Positions 11,000 through 20,438 of a stretch of 64,000 bases of DNA are shown one piece after another; positions within the stretch are counted from its first letter, which is position 1, and the number at the start of each line of letters is the position of its first letter. The position numbers and the translations under genes were made by a program. The stretch is from Amycolatopsis arida (GTDB lineage: Bacteria > Actinomycetota > Actinomycetes > Mycobacteriales > Pseudonocardiaceae). The stretch lies in assembly GCF_900115565.1 (NCBI RefSeq), contig NZ_FOWW01000002.1, forward strand, positions 731,160 to 795,159, written 5' to 3'. The notes beneath the pieces were generated by a model. It ran no database searches. It saw only the letters and a program-made list of their open reading frames with translations, and was not told the DNA's origin.

Positions 11000-13276
11000 G
11001 TGGGATCACTGCCCGCGACCTCCCTCGCTGACTGGCTGCGCACGGCCTCGGACGAGGCGCTGGCCACGCTGCTGCACGCGCGGCGCGACCTGGCCACGCC
11101 GCCACCCGCCGACTCGACCGTCCTGGCCACGCGCGCCGGCACGCCCGGCTCCATCGCCCGCGCGTGCGAGCCGCTGGACACCGTCACCCTCGCGGTGCTC
11201 GAGTCGTTGCTGGTCGCCGGCGCCGACGCCGAACCGGTGCCGGCGGGCGCGGTGGCCGAGCTGGTGGGTGTCGACCAGGCCGCGGCCCGCGCCGCGCTGG
11301 ACACGCTCCGGTCCAGGGCGCTGGTGTGGGGCGACGACGACGCGCTCAGCGTCCCGCCGGGGGCCAGGGAGGTGTTCGGGCCGTTCCCCGCGGGCCTCGG
11401 CGCCCCGGGGAGGGACCTCGCCGGGGCCGACGTGCCCGCGCTGCTGGCCGAGCTCGACCCCGACGAGCGCGCGCTGCTGGACAAGCTCGCCGCGGGGCCG
11501 CCGATCGGCCGTACCCGGGACGCCTCGGATGTTGCGGACATCCCGAACAGCCCGGACACCGACGCGCCCAGCCCGGTGCGCCGGCTGCTGGCCTGCGGGC
11601 TGCTGCTCCGTCGGGACGACCAGACCGTGGAGCTGCCCCGCGAGGTGGGGCTCGCGCTGCGTGGCGGGCACGCCTTCCCGCCGGCCGTCCGGCGGGAGCC
11701 GCCGCTGCCCACCCATCCGCACCAGCAGTCGACGGTCGACGCCGCGGCCGCCGGGGAGGCCATGGAGTTCCTGCGGCGCACCGAGTCGTTGTTGCGGATG
11801 TGGTCCGCGCAGCCACCACCGGTGCTGAAGTCCGGCGGGCTGGGGGTGCGCGAGGTGCGCCGGCTGGCCAAGGAGTTGGAGGTCACCGAGGACCACGCCG
11901 TGCTGCTGGTGGAGCTGGCCGCCGGGGCCGGGCTGGTGGCCGACAGCCAGGAGACCTCGCCGGAGTGGGTGCCCACCACGCTGACCGACTCGTGGCTGGC
12001 CTCCGCGCCGGCCCAGCGCTGGGTGACGCTGGCGCGGGCGTGGCTGGACCTGCCGCGGTTGCCGGGGCTGGCCGGCGCCAGGGACCCGAGGGACAAACCG
12101 CTCGCGCCGCTGGCCGACGACCTGCGCCGGCCGCTGGCGCCGGCCGGGCGGCGGCGGGTGTTGCGGGCGTTGGCCGACCTCGACCCCGGCACGGGAGTCC
12201 GCGGGGTCGAGGAGCTGGTGGCCGTGCTGGCGTGGCGGGCGCCGCGGCGCGGGGGCCGGCTGCGCGACGATGTGGTGCGCTGGACCATGGCCGAGGGCGC
12301 CGCGCTGGGCGCGGTGGCGCTCGGCGCGGCGAGCTCGGCGACCAGGGCGCTGCTGGCCGACGACCGGCCGGGCGCGGTGGAGGCGATGATCGACGCGCTG
12401 CCGGCGCCGGTCGACCACGTGCTGGTGCAGGCCGACCTGACCGTCGTCGCGCCGGGGCCGCTGGAGCCGGGGCTGGCTGCCGAGGTCGCCGCGGTCGCGG
12501 ACGTCGAGTCGGCCGGGCACGCGACGGTGTACCGGGTGACCGAGACGTCGGTGCGGCGGGCGCTGGACGGCGGGCGCACCGCCGACGAGCTGCACGAGCT
12601 GTTCCGCACGCGGTCGGCCACCCCGGTGCCGCAGTCGCTGAGCTACCTGATCGACGACGTCGCGCGGCGGCACGGGCGGCTGCGTGGTGGTGCCGCGGGG
12701 TCGTTCCTGCGGTGTGACGACGAGGTGCTGCTGGCCGAGGTGCTGGCCAACCCGGCCGCGGCGGAGCTCGACCTGCGCCGGATCGCGCCGACCGTGCTGG
12801 TGAGCCCCTACCCGCTGGCCGAGGTGCTCGACGGCCTGCGGGCGGCCGGGTTCGCGCCGGCCGCGGAGGGACCGGACGGGCAGGTGGTGGATCTGCGGCC
12901 GAGCGGACGGCGGATCCCACCGCGAGCGCGGAGCCGGGCCCGGCCGGTGGTGGCGGGGCAGCGCCCGATCGGCGAGGAGCAACTGGCGGCGGTGCTGACG
13001 CACCTGCGGGCCGGTGACCGGGCGGCCCGCGCGCGGCGCGGGGCGACCGCGCGGTTGCCCGCCGGCGGCGGACCGGACACCTCGGCGACGTTGGCGTTGC
13101 TCAGCGAAGCGACCAGGGAGCAGCGGGAGGTGTGGATCGGGTTCGTCGACGCGCACGGGACGGCGAGCCAGCGGATCGTGACACCCGTCCGGGTCGGCGG
13201 TGGTGTGCTGGAGAGCACCGACAACGAACGCTATCCCCTGCACCGCATCACGTCGGCCGCCCTGGTCGAGGACTGA
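11000..13276 (+). CDS. Helicase-associated protein, Rv0862c-like (XPB partner)
   Basis: A 758-aa protein with the N-terminal region typical of actinobacterial proteins annotated as helicase C-terminal/XPB-Ssl2-associated (SLADWLRTASDEALATLL at residues 6-23). Winged-helix-like repeats follow in the middle. A C-terminal region (REVWIGFVDAHGTASQRIV, RYPLHRITSAA) resembles a WYL ligand-binding domain. In M. tuberculosis the homologue of nearly the same length (Rv0862c) lies directly upstream of the XPB helicase gene Rv0861c. Here that helicase lies 17.4 kb downstream in the same orientation. A role in DNA repair with XPB is inferred. No ATPase motifs are visible. Confidence 0.75.
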   Translation: MGSLPATSLADWLRTASDEALATLLHARRDLATPPPADSTVLATRAGTPGSIARACEPLDTVTLAVLESLLVAGADAEPVPAGAVAELVGVDQAAARAALDTLRSRALVWGDDDALSVPPGAREVFGPFPAGLGAPGRDLAGADVPALLAELDPDERALLDKLAAGPPIGRTRDASDVADIPNSPDTDAPSPVRRLLACGLLLRRDDQTVELPREVGLALRGGHAFPPAVRREPPLPTHPHQQSTVDAAAAGEAMEFLRRTESLLRMWSAQPPPVLKSGGLGVREVRRLAKELEVTEDHAVLLVELAAGAGLVADSQETSPEWVPTTLTDSWLASAPAQRWVTLARAWLDLPRLPGLAGARDPRDKPLAPLADDLRRPLAPAGRRRVLRALADLDPGTGVRGVEELVAVLAWRAPRRGGRLRDDVVRWTMAEGAALGAVALGAASSATRALLADDRPGAVEAMIDALPAPVDHVLVQADLTVVAPGPLEPGLAAEVAAVADVESAGHATVYRVTETSVRRALDGGRTADELHELFRTRSATPVPQSLSYLIDDVARRHGRLRGGAAGSFLRCDDEVLLAEVLANPAAAELDLRRIAPTVLVSPYPLAEVLDGLRAAGFAPAAEGPDGQVVDLRPSGRRIPPRARSRARPVVAGQRPIGEEQLAAVLTHLRAGDRAARARRGATARLPAGGGPDTSATLALLSEATREQREVWIGFVDAHGTASQRIVTPVRVGGGVLESTDNERYPLHRITSAALVED

Positions 13277-13660
13277 GTCCCGCCGGTCGTCCCTCCCTCG
13301 GGGCCGCGAACCGCACCCCGCCCTCACCCGGGATCGAGCCATCCCGGCCGCCCAGCAGGCCGACCCGCACCGCGGCCGCCCCCGCGGACCGGCCATGCTC
13401 ACCGCCCTCGCGCGGAGCCACGTCGGGCCGCCTCAGGCGGAGGAGCGCAGGGCACCAACGGGCCACTCACGGCGCGAACTCGGCCCAGTTGTCCACGGAT
13501 TCCCACCACACCCGCCAGACGGCCTCACCAGCGACAAGCTGGGCGCCGAGCAACTTCCAGGGGCGGGCGGCTCGGCACGGGCTCGGACCCGAGGCGCGGC
13601 TCGGGGCGCACAACGTCTTCGAGCGATCGGCCGGCGGGCCACTACGGGCACTCACTACGG
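13277..13660. other. Gene-free region after the helicase-associated gene
   Basis: About 380 nt with no supported gene; possible reading frames lack start signals and family features. It contains a phrase (GGCACCAACGGGCCACTC at 13450-13467, then GGCGCGAACTCGGCC and GTTGTCCAC) that recurs with small changes in the gap at 39959-40054, so the two gaps share degenerate repeats. No clear terminator was found. Confidence 0.45.
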
Positions 13661-14020
13661 CTACAGGGCGCGCAGGCCGTTCAGGACGCGTTCCATGAAC
13701 TCTCGCGACGTGCGGTCCCCCAGCACCAGGCCCGGCTCGTGGATTTGCACCATGCCGGCGTCGGCGAGGTCGCCCACCAACACCTTCACCACGGCCAGCG
13801 GCAGCCCCAGGTGTGCCGCCACCTCCGCCACGGACCGGGTCTCCGCGCACAGGTCACAGATCCGCCGCTGCGCCACCGACGCCGCCCGCCCGTGCCGGCC
13901 GCGCTCGCTGGTCGAGATCAACGTCTCCAGCTCCAGCTTCCGGCACGGCGTGGTCCGTCCCCTGGTGCGGGCGTACGGCCGCACCAGGGACCGGCGCATC
14001 TCACGTCCCGGCGTCCTCAT
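13661..14020 (-). CDS. DUF742 protein, short form (CvnC-like)
   Basis: A 119-aa DUF742 protein, the third component type of actinomycete conservons. It has the DUF742 core: SLVRPYARTRGRT, STSERGR, RRICDLCAETRSVAEVAAHLGLPLAVVKVLVGDL (a winged-helix-like segment) and the C-terminal FMERVLNGLRAL. Unlike the 248-aa paralogue at 15409-16155 it lacks the long N-terminal extension. It follows a roadblock gene by 6 nt. Together they form a second roadblock-DUF742 pair without an adjacent GTPase. Confidence 0.88.
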   Translation of the reverse strand: MRTPGREMRRSLVRPYARTRGRTTPCRKLELETLISTSERGRHGRAASVAQRRICDLCAETRSVAEVAAHLGLPLAVVKVLVGDLADAGMVQIHEPGLVLGDRTSREFMERVLNGLRAL

Positions 14021-14026
14021 CCGCGG

Positions 14027-14449
14027 CTACCCACGCACGCCGCCCTGGAGCTGCGCCCGCAGCTCCGGCGTCATCTGCTCACCAACCCGGTCCACCAGCA
14101 ACGTCATCTCGTAGGCCACCGTCCCGATGTCACACGACGGCGCGGCCAGTACCGCGAGGCACGAGCCGTCACTGATCGACATCAGGAACAGGTACCCCCG
14201 CTCCATCTCCACCACTGTCTGGTTGACCCTGCCGGCCTCGAAGCAGCGCGCCGCGCCCTGGGTCAGGCTGACCAACCCGGACGCCACCGCGGAGAGCTGC
14301 TCCGCGCGGTCCTGGGGTAGCCCGTCCGACCCGGCGAGCAAGAGACCGTCGGCCGACACCACCACCGCGTGCGCGGCACCGGGAACCCTGCGCACGAAGT
14401 CCGTGATGAGCCAGCCGAAATTCCCCGACTGCTGGGCGGAAGCCGTCAC
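14027..14449 (-). CDS. Roadblock/LC7 domain protein (CvnB-like), copy 1
   Basis: A 140-aa roadblock/LC7 protein, a class thought to regulate the small GTPase of conservons. It matches the paralogue at 16201-16653 along most of its length (for example [19 protein letters not shown] and [11 protein letters not shown]), which indicates duplication within the locus. GTG start. It is preceded by a 370-nt gap, so it probably has its own promoter. Confidence 0.9.
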   Translation of the reverse strand: MTASAQQSGNFGWLITDFVRRVPGAAHAVVVSADGLLLAGSDGLPQDRAEQLSAVASGLVSLTQGAARCFEAGRVNQTVVEMERGYLFLMSISDGSCLAVLAAPSCDIGTVAYEMTLLVDRVGEQMTPELRAQLQGGVRG

Positions 14450-14819
14450 TGTCCCTCCTGCTGCCTGGTGGGATCCCTTGGCGCAAGACTATTCACCATG
14501 CGGCCGCTGTCGACCCTGCTCCCCAACCGGTTTCGCCACTGTCCGTGCGCGCAACCGCGCCCATCGCGGCGCCTCCCCGCGGCCCCGCGCGCGGCCGATC
14601 GCCGCGCCCCCGCCGCACGCGAAGGGGTTTGACCAGCTCAGCAATGCTGCTAGGGTCGGTTCCGGGAATTCTGTTGAAAATGCGACGACCGTCTCGCACC
14701 GGGCGAAAAGCCCGGTTTCGCCGGGTGATCCCGCTTCCGTATGAACCTGCCGGAGTTCACCCCAACGGCCGCACCCAGATGGAGACCCCGCCCACCCAAA
14801 CGGAGACCCCGCGGCGCCG
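14450..14819. other. Intergenic region inside the conservon
   Basis: Separates the CvnABCD genes from the second roadblock-DUF742 pair. It holds a stable hairpin at 14698-14716 (ACCGGGC / GCCCGGT around GAAAA), a possible end point for the GTPase transcript. The 11-nt palindrome CAGCAATGCTG at about 14639-14649 may belong to the promoter of the downstream pair. On the plus strand TTGACC-N16-TAGGGT looks like a promoter but faces no gene. No coding region is supported. Confidence 0.45.
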
Positions 14820-15428
14820 TCAGCCGGCCCGCAACGCGGTGTCGTGCGCGATGGCGTGCTGCACGACGGTGATCAACACCTGCTTGGCGGACTCGCGGTC
14901 GCGCGCGTCGCACGCCATGATCGGCACCGACGGCGCGATGGTGAGCGCGTGCCGGACGTCCTCGATCTGGTGGTGCAGCAGCCGGTCGAAGCAGTTGATC
15001 GCCACGATGTAGGGCAGCTTGCGGTTCTCGAAGAAGTCGATCGAAGGGAAGGCGTCGGCCAACCGGCGGGTGTCGACGAGCACCACCGCGCCGATCGCGC
15101 CCAGCGCCAGGTCGTCCCACATGAACCAGAACCGGTGCTGCCCCGGCGTGCCGAAGACGTAGAGCACCAGGTCGGCGTCCAGGGTGATCCGGCCGAAGTC
15201 CATGGCCACCGTGGTGGTCACCTTGTTCGGCGTCGCCGAGATGTCGTCCACCGACACGGACGCCTCGGTCATCGAAGCCTCCGTGGTCAACGGGTCGATC
15301 TCCGACACCGCCCCGACGAGCGTCGTCTTGCCCACACCGAACCCGCCGGCGACCACGATCTTGGCCGAGGAGGTCGGTCCCGCGGCCGCCGGCGTGTTCG
15401 CGTCGGAGTCAAATTCTCCGAAGCCCAC
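14820..15428 (-). CDS. Conservon small GTPase (CvnD-like)
   Basis: A 202-aa Ras-like ATP/GTP-binding protein. The P-loop is GGFGVGKTT (about residues 27-35). The switch II region reads FGTPGQHRFWFMWDD, the form usual in CvnD. The guanine-specificity loop is NCFDRL and the last motif is ACDARDR. The GTG start lies within the 3' end of the DUF742 gene (20-nt overlap). In conservons this switch is thought to act with the kinase, roadblock and DUF742 proteins at the membrane. Confidence 0.9.
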   Translation of the reverse strand: MGFGEFDSDANTPAAAGPTSSAKIVVAGGFGVGKTTLVGAVSEIDPLTTEASMTEASVSVDDISATPNKVTTTVAMDFGRITLDADLVLYVFGTPGQHRFWFMWDDLALGAIGAVVLVDTRRLADAFPSIDFFENRKLPYIVAINCFDRLLHHQIEDVRHALTIAPSVPIMACDARDRESAKQVLITVVQHAIAHDTALRAG

Positions 15429-16155
15429 TGAGCACCCTCTCCATGAACTCGATACTCGGCCGGTCGCCCACCGCGGATTGCGCGGAGTGCACGAGCACCA
15501 GCCCGAGGCCAGCAACATCTCCCACCAGGACCCGCACCACGCCGAGCGGCAGCCGCAGCAACGCGGCGACCTCGGCGACCGAACGGGTGTCCAGGCACAG
15601 GTCGCAGATCGACCGGTGCTCGGGCACCCGGACCCGGTCGAGATCCCTGCCCCGCTCACTGGTCGACACCAGCGCCTCCAGCGCCAGGTCGTAGGTCGGC
15701 CGGGTCCGACCGCGGGTGCGGAAGTACGGCCGCACCAGCCCGGAACCCTCCTCGTACTCCTCGCTGGCCTGCCGCGGCAGCGCGGGGCCGGAGTGCTCGA
15801 CGGGGGACTCGGCGTTGAAGGCCCGCTCGGCGAACGCGGTGAACGCACCGGTGTCGGCCAGCGGATCCTCCTCGGGGGCCCGGCCGCTGGACACGCCGTA
15901 GAGCTCCGCGGCGGGTCCGCTCAACAGCCGGTCCCGGTAGTCGGCGACGTCGAACTCCGCCGGGTCCTGCCCGTAGCCGGTCGGGTGCAGCCAGTCCGCG
16001 TCGTCCCTCACCGGCGGGGTCACCGGCGGCTCGCCACTGATCCACCTGGGTCGCCGCGCCCGCCGCCCTTCCCCCGAGTCGTGATCCGATTCGTTCGGCC
16101 ACCGTCCGACGGAGTCGTCGAGCCACCGATCGCCGCTCGAACGCCCTGAGCCCAC
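15409..16155 (-). CDS. DUF742 protein, long form (CvnC-like)
   Basis: A 248-aa protein. An acidic, probably disordered N-terminal extension of about 135 residues precedes the DUF742 core (SGLVRPYFRTRGRTRP, STSERGRDLDRV, RSICDLCLDTRSVAEVAALLRLPLG, FMERVLSGLRRI). The GTG start has a good GAGGAG ribosome site 6 nt upstream. It lies between the roadblock gene and the GTPase gene and overlaps the latter, the standard conservon order. Confidence 0.88.
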   Translation of the reverse strand: MGSGRSSGDRWLDDSVGRWPNESDHDSGEGRRARRPRWISGEPPVTPPVRDDADWLHPTGYGQDPAEFDVADYRDRLLSGPAAELYGVSSGRAPEEDPLADTGAFTAFAERAFNAESPVEHSGPALPRQASEEYEEGSGLVRPYFRTRGRTRPTYDLALEALVSTSERGRDLDRVRVPEHRSICDLCLDTRSVAEVAALLRLPLGVVRVLVGDVAGLGLVLVHSAQSAVGDRPSIEFMERVLSGLRRI

Positions 16156-16200
16156 ATCCGTCTCCTCAGTGCTCGAACCAGTGCTCGAACCGAGCTCGGG

Positions 16201-16653
16201 TCATCGCCGTACCGCTCCCTGCAGTTGCGCGCGCAGTTCCGGGGTCAACTGCTGCCCGACCCGGTCCACCAGCAGGGTCATCTCGTACACGACCAGCCCG
16301 ATGTCGCTGTCCGGCGCGCCGAGCACGGCGAGGCACGAGCCGTCGGACACCGACATCAGGAACAGGAAGCCGTTGGCCATCTCGATGACGGTCTGCGCCA
16401 CCGCGCCACCCTCGAACACCTGGGCGGCGCCGCGGGCGAGGCTGGTGAGGCCGGACGCGACCGCGGCGAGCTGGTCGGCGCGGTCCTTGGGCAGGCCCCG
16501 GGACGAGGCGAGCAGCAGGCCGTCCGCGGAGACCACGACGGCGTGCGCCGCACCGGGCACCCTGTGCACGAAATCCGTGAGGAGCCAAGCAAAACTGCCC
16601 GGGCCGCTCTGCGCCTTCGACCCGTTCGGCTGCGTCGAACCAGGCTTGGTCAC
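16201..16653 (-). CDS. Roadblock/LC7 domain protein (CvnB-like), copy 2
   Basis: A 150-aa roadblock/LC7 protein directly downstream of the NIT-domain kinase. The core is [17 protein letters not shown] through [14 protein letters not shown] and is closely similar to copy 1. I chose the GTG at 16653 because GGGAGGGA lies 7-8 nt upstream. It is the canonical CvnB of this conservon. The short Ser/Gly-rich N-terminal tail differs from copy 1. Confidence 0.9.
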   Translation of the reverse strand: MTKPGSTQPNGSKAQSGPGSFAWLLTDFVHRVPGAAHAVVVSADGLLLASSRGLPKDRADQLAAVASGLTSLARGAAQVFEGGAVAQTVIEMANGFLFLMSVSDGSCLAVLGAPDSDIGLVVYEMTLLVDRVGQQLTPELRAQLQGAVRR

Positions 16654-16719
16654 CGTGTCCCTCCCCCGGCCCACACCCGTGGGGCCATCGCTTTCGCTAC
16701 TGACCACGCTTGCCGCATC

Positions 16720-19700
16720 TCACTCCTCCACCCGGTTGTCGGCGGAACGCCCTTCCACGCCGTTTCCGCTCACGGCGTCGGACCGCGCCGACATTGTGCT
16801 CTCCCGCAGTGCGTGCCGGCCGCTCTGGTAGCCCTGTTGGAAGCTCGCCATCCGGTTGCGCGCCGCGGCCGCCGAGCGGGCGATGGCGCCCTGCCCCGGC
16901 TGCCCCGTGGTGGTGTCGGTGAACGCGTCCACCGAGCTGGACCGGACCGAACCCGGCACCAGGTACGCGTTGGGCACCCGCTTGGGCAGCCCGGCCGGGG
17001 TGATCTCCTCGGCCCTGGACTCCAGCAGCGCCTGCGCGGCCTGCCAGCCGCTGTCCTCGGCGCCGCCCCAGCCGGCCGCGCTCGCGGGGCCGGCCGCGCT
17101 CGCGAGGCCGGCCGAGCTCGTGGCGACGTCCGGCGAGGCCGCCGGCGCGGGCTCCTCGGCGTCCACCGCATCGGCCGAGTCGTCGCTGTCAACCACGTCC
17201 TCCGCCTCCGCCTCGCTGAACCAGCGGGACAACACCGACTGGTAGATCGGCAGCCGCCGGGTCGGAACCTCGTCGTCGAGCGCGCTCGCCTCGTCGTCCT
17301 GGTCGTCCCGCCGTGGCTCGCCCCGGTCGGCCACCGGGACGTATCGGGGCTCCTCCTTGGGCAGGCTCAGCGCGAAGGTCTGCTCCGCGTCGCTCGGCGG
17401 GGCCGGCTCCTGATGGGACCGGTCCTGCCGGTCCACCGCGGGCACCGCGGGCACACCGATCCCGGCGGGCTCGGCCGGTTCCTCGCTGGGCCACTGCCGC
17501 TCCGGCTCCGGTGCGGGCGCGGAGCTGAGGAACGGACCCGCCGCGCTGGCGGACCCGCCGACCAGGTCGTCCAGCCGGATCGGCTGGTCGAGCGGCACCA
17601 GACCGTTCGATCCGCCGCCGGCCGGGGCCGGTTCCGGCGACCGCGGCTCGGCCGCGGTCGGTGCCGGCGGCGAGTCCGGGACGGACGCGGACGACGTGGA
17701 CGGCAGGGCCGGTGCCGCGACCGGCGGCAGGGACGGCGACGACGTCTCGGCCGCGGTCTCCGCCGGAAACCGCCGGGACGGGTCAGTGCGCTCGGTGCGG
17801 GTCGGCAGCGGGGTGAGCAGCTCCGCGGGCACCACGATCCGGGCGATCACGCCGCCCTCGATGTCCTCGTTCTCCCGCAGCCGCACCTCGATGCCGTGCC
17901 GCTTGGCCAGCCGGGCCACCACGTACAGGCCCATCCGCCGGGTCACCGAGACGTCGAGGTCCGGCGGGTTGGCGAGCCGGTCGTTGGCCTCGGCGATCTG
18001 GTCCTCGTTCATCCCGACGCCACGGTCGGTGATCTGGATCGCCAGCTCCTTCTTCCTGGTGACCACGGCGCGGACGCTGACCTTGGTCTCCGGCTCGGAG
18101 AAGTAGGTGGCGTTGTCGAGCAGCTCGGCGAGCAGGTGCACGAGGTCGTGGATGGCGAGGCCCTGCACCGAGACCTCGGGGACCACGCCCACCTCGACCC
18201 GCGCGTACTGCTCGATCTCCGACACGGCGGCACCGATGACGTCGGCGGCGGGCACCGGTCGGGGCACGGACTTGGCCAGGCCGGCGCCGGAGAGCACCAG
18301 CAGGCTCTCCCCGTTGCGGCGCAGCCGGGTGGCGAGGTGGTCCAGCTCGAACAGGCTGGCCAGCTGGTCCGGGTCCTGCTCGTGGGCCTCCAGCCGGTCG
18401 ATCACCCCGAGCTGGCGCTCCACCAGCCGCTGGCTGCGGCGGGACAGGTTGACGAAGATGCCGTTGACGTTCTCCCGCAGCAACGCCTGCTCGGCGGCCA
18501 TCCGGATGGCCCGCTCGTGCACGACGTCGAACGACCGGGCCACCTCGCCGATCTCCTCGCGGGTCCGCACCGGGACCGGCGCGACGGCGCCGCGCGAGGC
18601 CTCGATCGGGTCGGGAGCGTCCAGGATGCGCCGGACGGTCTCCGGCAGCCGGACGTAGGCCACCTCCAGCGCGCTGGAGCGCAGCACCCGGAGCGGGTTG
18701 AGCAGCGCGCGGGCGATCACCAGCATCAGCACCAGCGCGGCGACCAGCGCGGCCGCCATGATCGCGGTGAAGATCCAGGCCGCCTGGTAGGCGTTGTCGG
18801 CGAGCCCCTGGGCCTGCGCCCGCAGGTCGCCGAGCAGCTCGCTCTCCACCTGGCGCATCCGGTCGGTGACGGCGAGCCCGACGTCGGAGAGCTGCCGCTG
18901 GTTGATCTCCAGGCCGGTGTCGTTGGCCTGGGCGTTGGTGGCAGCGTTGGTGCCGTTGTTCCGGCCCTGCCCGGGTGGGGTCTCCCTGGCCCGAACGAAG
19001 GCCGCCGCCTTGATCCGCTCGCGGGCGTCGACCTCCTCGCCGCTGACCGTGTCGGAGTACAGCTGCTGCTGCTCCGGTGTGGCGTTCGCCACGAAGTTGG
19101 CGATCGCGGCCCTGGCGCTGGCCTGCGCGGCGATGGTCCGGTCCAGCAGGTCCGCGGGGAACTGGTCGCGCACCGCGGCGATCTGCAGCGCGGCGTTCTC
19201 CCTGGCCACGAACTCCTTCGCCTCGCTGAGCGCCTGGACCGTGGTGCCCTGCCGGAGCAGCTCCCGATCGGTGATCGCGGTGTTCACCTCGCGACCGAGC
19301 TGGATCAGCGAGTCGAGGATGTTGCGGTAGGTGACGAAGACGGCCAGGTCCGGGTAGGACGTGGTGTTGACGGCGACCCGCAGCGGGGTGAGCGCGTCGA
19401 GCCGCTGCAACCCCTGCCGATAGCGTTCCCGCGTGGCCTCGTCGGTGTGCAGGTGGTTGGCCGCCTCCCTCAGGTCACGCACCGCGGCGTCCACCTTGGC
19501 GGTCTGGGCGTCCAGCGCCGCCCGGTCCGGGGCGCCGGTGGGGCCCTTGGCGACCGCCAGCGAGCGCTCCGCCTGCAGCGCGTCCACCACGGCAGTCACG
19601 TGCCGGGCGACGTCGAGCTGGTCCACCGTCTGGTGGAACTCCTCGTACCGGGTGAACTCGTCCGCGGCGCGCAGCCCACCGAACACCAGTGCGGTCAGCA

Positions 19701-19848
19701 TCGGGACCACCAACACCGCCGCGAGCTTGGACCGCAGCGGCCAGTTGCGCAGCCGCCATCGGGAGCCGCCCGGCTCCGCCGGCTCCACACCCTCGGGCTG
19801 CTCCACCGCGGGGACTTCGTCTACCGCCGCGGTCTCTGTCCTCGGCAC
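16720..19848 (-). CDS. NIT-domain sensor histidine kinase (CvnA-like), kinase 1
   Basis: Large membrane sensor, about 1042 aa. TM1 is at about 30-58 (RSKLAAVLVVPMLTALVFGG), followed by an extracellular nitrate/nitrite-sensing (NIT) type helical domain at about 60-350. TM2 is at about 353-378, then HAMP. An H-box-like FELDHLATRLRRN follows (His about 501), then a HATPase domain with N-box LLDNATYF and G-box ITDRGVGMNED. A Pro/Ala-rich tail of about 350 residues contains LPKRVPNAYLVPG, typical of conservon kinases. The start is uncertain: GTG 19848 fits the protein, but an in-frame ATG exists at 19974. No response regulator is nearby. Confidence 0.88.
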   Translation of the reverse strand: MPRTETAAVDEVPAVEQPEGVEPAEPGGSRWRLRNWPLRSKLAAVLVVPMLTALVFGGLRAADEFTRYEEFHQTVDQLDVARHVTAVVDALQAERSLAVAKGPTGAPDRAALDAQTAKVDAAVRDLREAANHLHTDEATRERYRQGLQRLDALTPLRVAVNTTSYPDLAVFVTYRNILDSLIQLGREVNTAITDRELLRQGTTVQALSEAKEFVARENAALQIAAVRDQFPADLLDRTIAAQASARAAIANFVANATPEQQQLYSDTVSGEEVDARERIKAAAFVRARETPPGQGRNNGTNAATNAQANDTGLEINQRQLSDVGLAVTDRMRQVESELLGDLRAQAQGLADNAYQAAWIFTAIMAAALVAALVLMLVIARALLNPLRVLRSSALEVAYVRLPETVRRILDAPDPIEASRGAVAPVPVRTREEIGEVARSFDVVHERAIRMAAEQALLRENVNGIFVNLSRRSQRLVERQLGVIDRLEAHEQDPDQLASLFELDHLATRLRRNGESLLVLSGAGLAKSVPRPVPAADVIGAAVSEIEQYARVEVGVVPEVSVQGLAIHDLVHLLAELLDNATYFSEPETKVSVRAVVTRKKELAIQITDRGVGMNEDQIAEANDRLANPPDLDVSVTRRMGLYVVARLAKRHGIEVRLRENEDIEGGVIARIVVPAELLTPLPTRTERTDPSRRFPAETAAETSSPSLPPVAAPALPSTSSASVPDSPPAPTAAEPRSPEPAPAGGGSNGLVPLDQPIRLDDLVGGSASAAGPFLSSAPAPEPERQWPSEEPAEPAGIGVPAVPAVDRQDRSHQEPAPPSDAEQTFALSLPKEEPRYVPVADRGEPRRDDQDDEASALDDEVPTRRLPIYQSVLSRWFSEAEAEDVVDSDDSADAVDAEEPAPAASPDVATSSAGLASAAGPASAAGWGGAEDSGWQAAQALLESRAEEITPAGLPKRVPNAYLVPGSVRSSSVDAFTDTTTGQPGQGAIARSAAAARNRMASFQQGYQSGRHALRESTMSARSDAVSGNGVEGRSADNRVEE

Positions 19849-20438
19849 CGCTCTACCACCATCGTGTTTTTCGAGCCGGCTGTGACCCCGGCGTGGTACA
19901 CCGGGAATCCCCGTACCCTGCGTGACATTTTGCCGCGAGCCGTCACCCGGACGGTCTCGGTTCAGCGGAAGCATTGCGTCGTGACACGGGGGAGGTCAAC
20001 CCAGAGTCGACCGGAGCTCCCACCCGGTGCGGGTCCGCCCGCGGGAGCCCCGTCACCACCGGGTGCGTGTCCGCCCACTCGGCCATTCGGTCACTCTCTT
20101 CGTGCTGTGTGGTGGTCTATACCACGGAGTGGGTACAGAAGGTAGCGGAAACCGCCGAATGACGTAACCGGCATTGGTCGGATCTGGCTAAATCTGCCAC
20201 CCTTCACCACCCACCCGTGGTCACCCACTTCGGGTAAACCGACAGTAAATTAGAGCACAGCCCAAACCACTCGTTCGGGCGGGTGGCGACACCCTGGGCC
20301 CAGGGGTAGGCACGCATTGTGATGAGGGGTTGTGATTCTCTACAGTGGCCGCGGGCTCCTGGGCCACCGCATCTCCGGTCCACCCCGGAGGACCCGGACC
20401 ACCGGGCCTCGTCCCAACTCATCCCACGAGGAGTTGCT
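19849..20438. other. Divergent control region between kinase 1 and binding protein 1
   Basis: A 590-nt region with no supported gene. It contains the HutC-type palindrome at 20112-20125. An imperfect inverted repeat, GGTCACCC/GGGTAAACC, lies at about 20219-20240, followed by an A/T-rich TAAATT. The region must carry promoters for the leftward conservon and the rightward transporter operon. Its length suggests several regulator sites. Confidence 0.5.
20112..20125. promoter_or_regulatory. GntR/HutC-type operator-like palindrome
   Basis: GTGGTCTATACCAC has perfect 5-nt arms around CTAT. It fits the general GntR-HutC core GTNTANAC and differs by one base from the central TGGTCTAGACCA of Streptomyces DasR sites. 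It lies in the divergent region, about 265 nt from the kinase start and about 315 nt from the transporter start. No GntR gene is in the window, so the regulator would act in trans. Confidence 0.45.

Noticed and set aside
13467..13850. Minus-strand frame covering the gap after the helicase-associated gene
   Set aside because: Translation is Arg/Gly-rich without domain features and overlaps the DUF742 gene in another frame.
14629..14656. Promoter-like TTGACC-N16-TAGGGT on the plus strand
   Set aside because: No plus-strand gene follows for kilobases; the match is likely accidental.
16225..20145. A 1306-codon open frame on the plus strand opposite kinase 1 and its roadblock gene
   Set aside because: It is antisense to genes with clear domains, has Arg/Gly/His-rich low-complexity translation, and no family features; it is an artefact of high GC.
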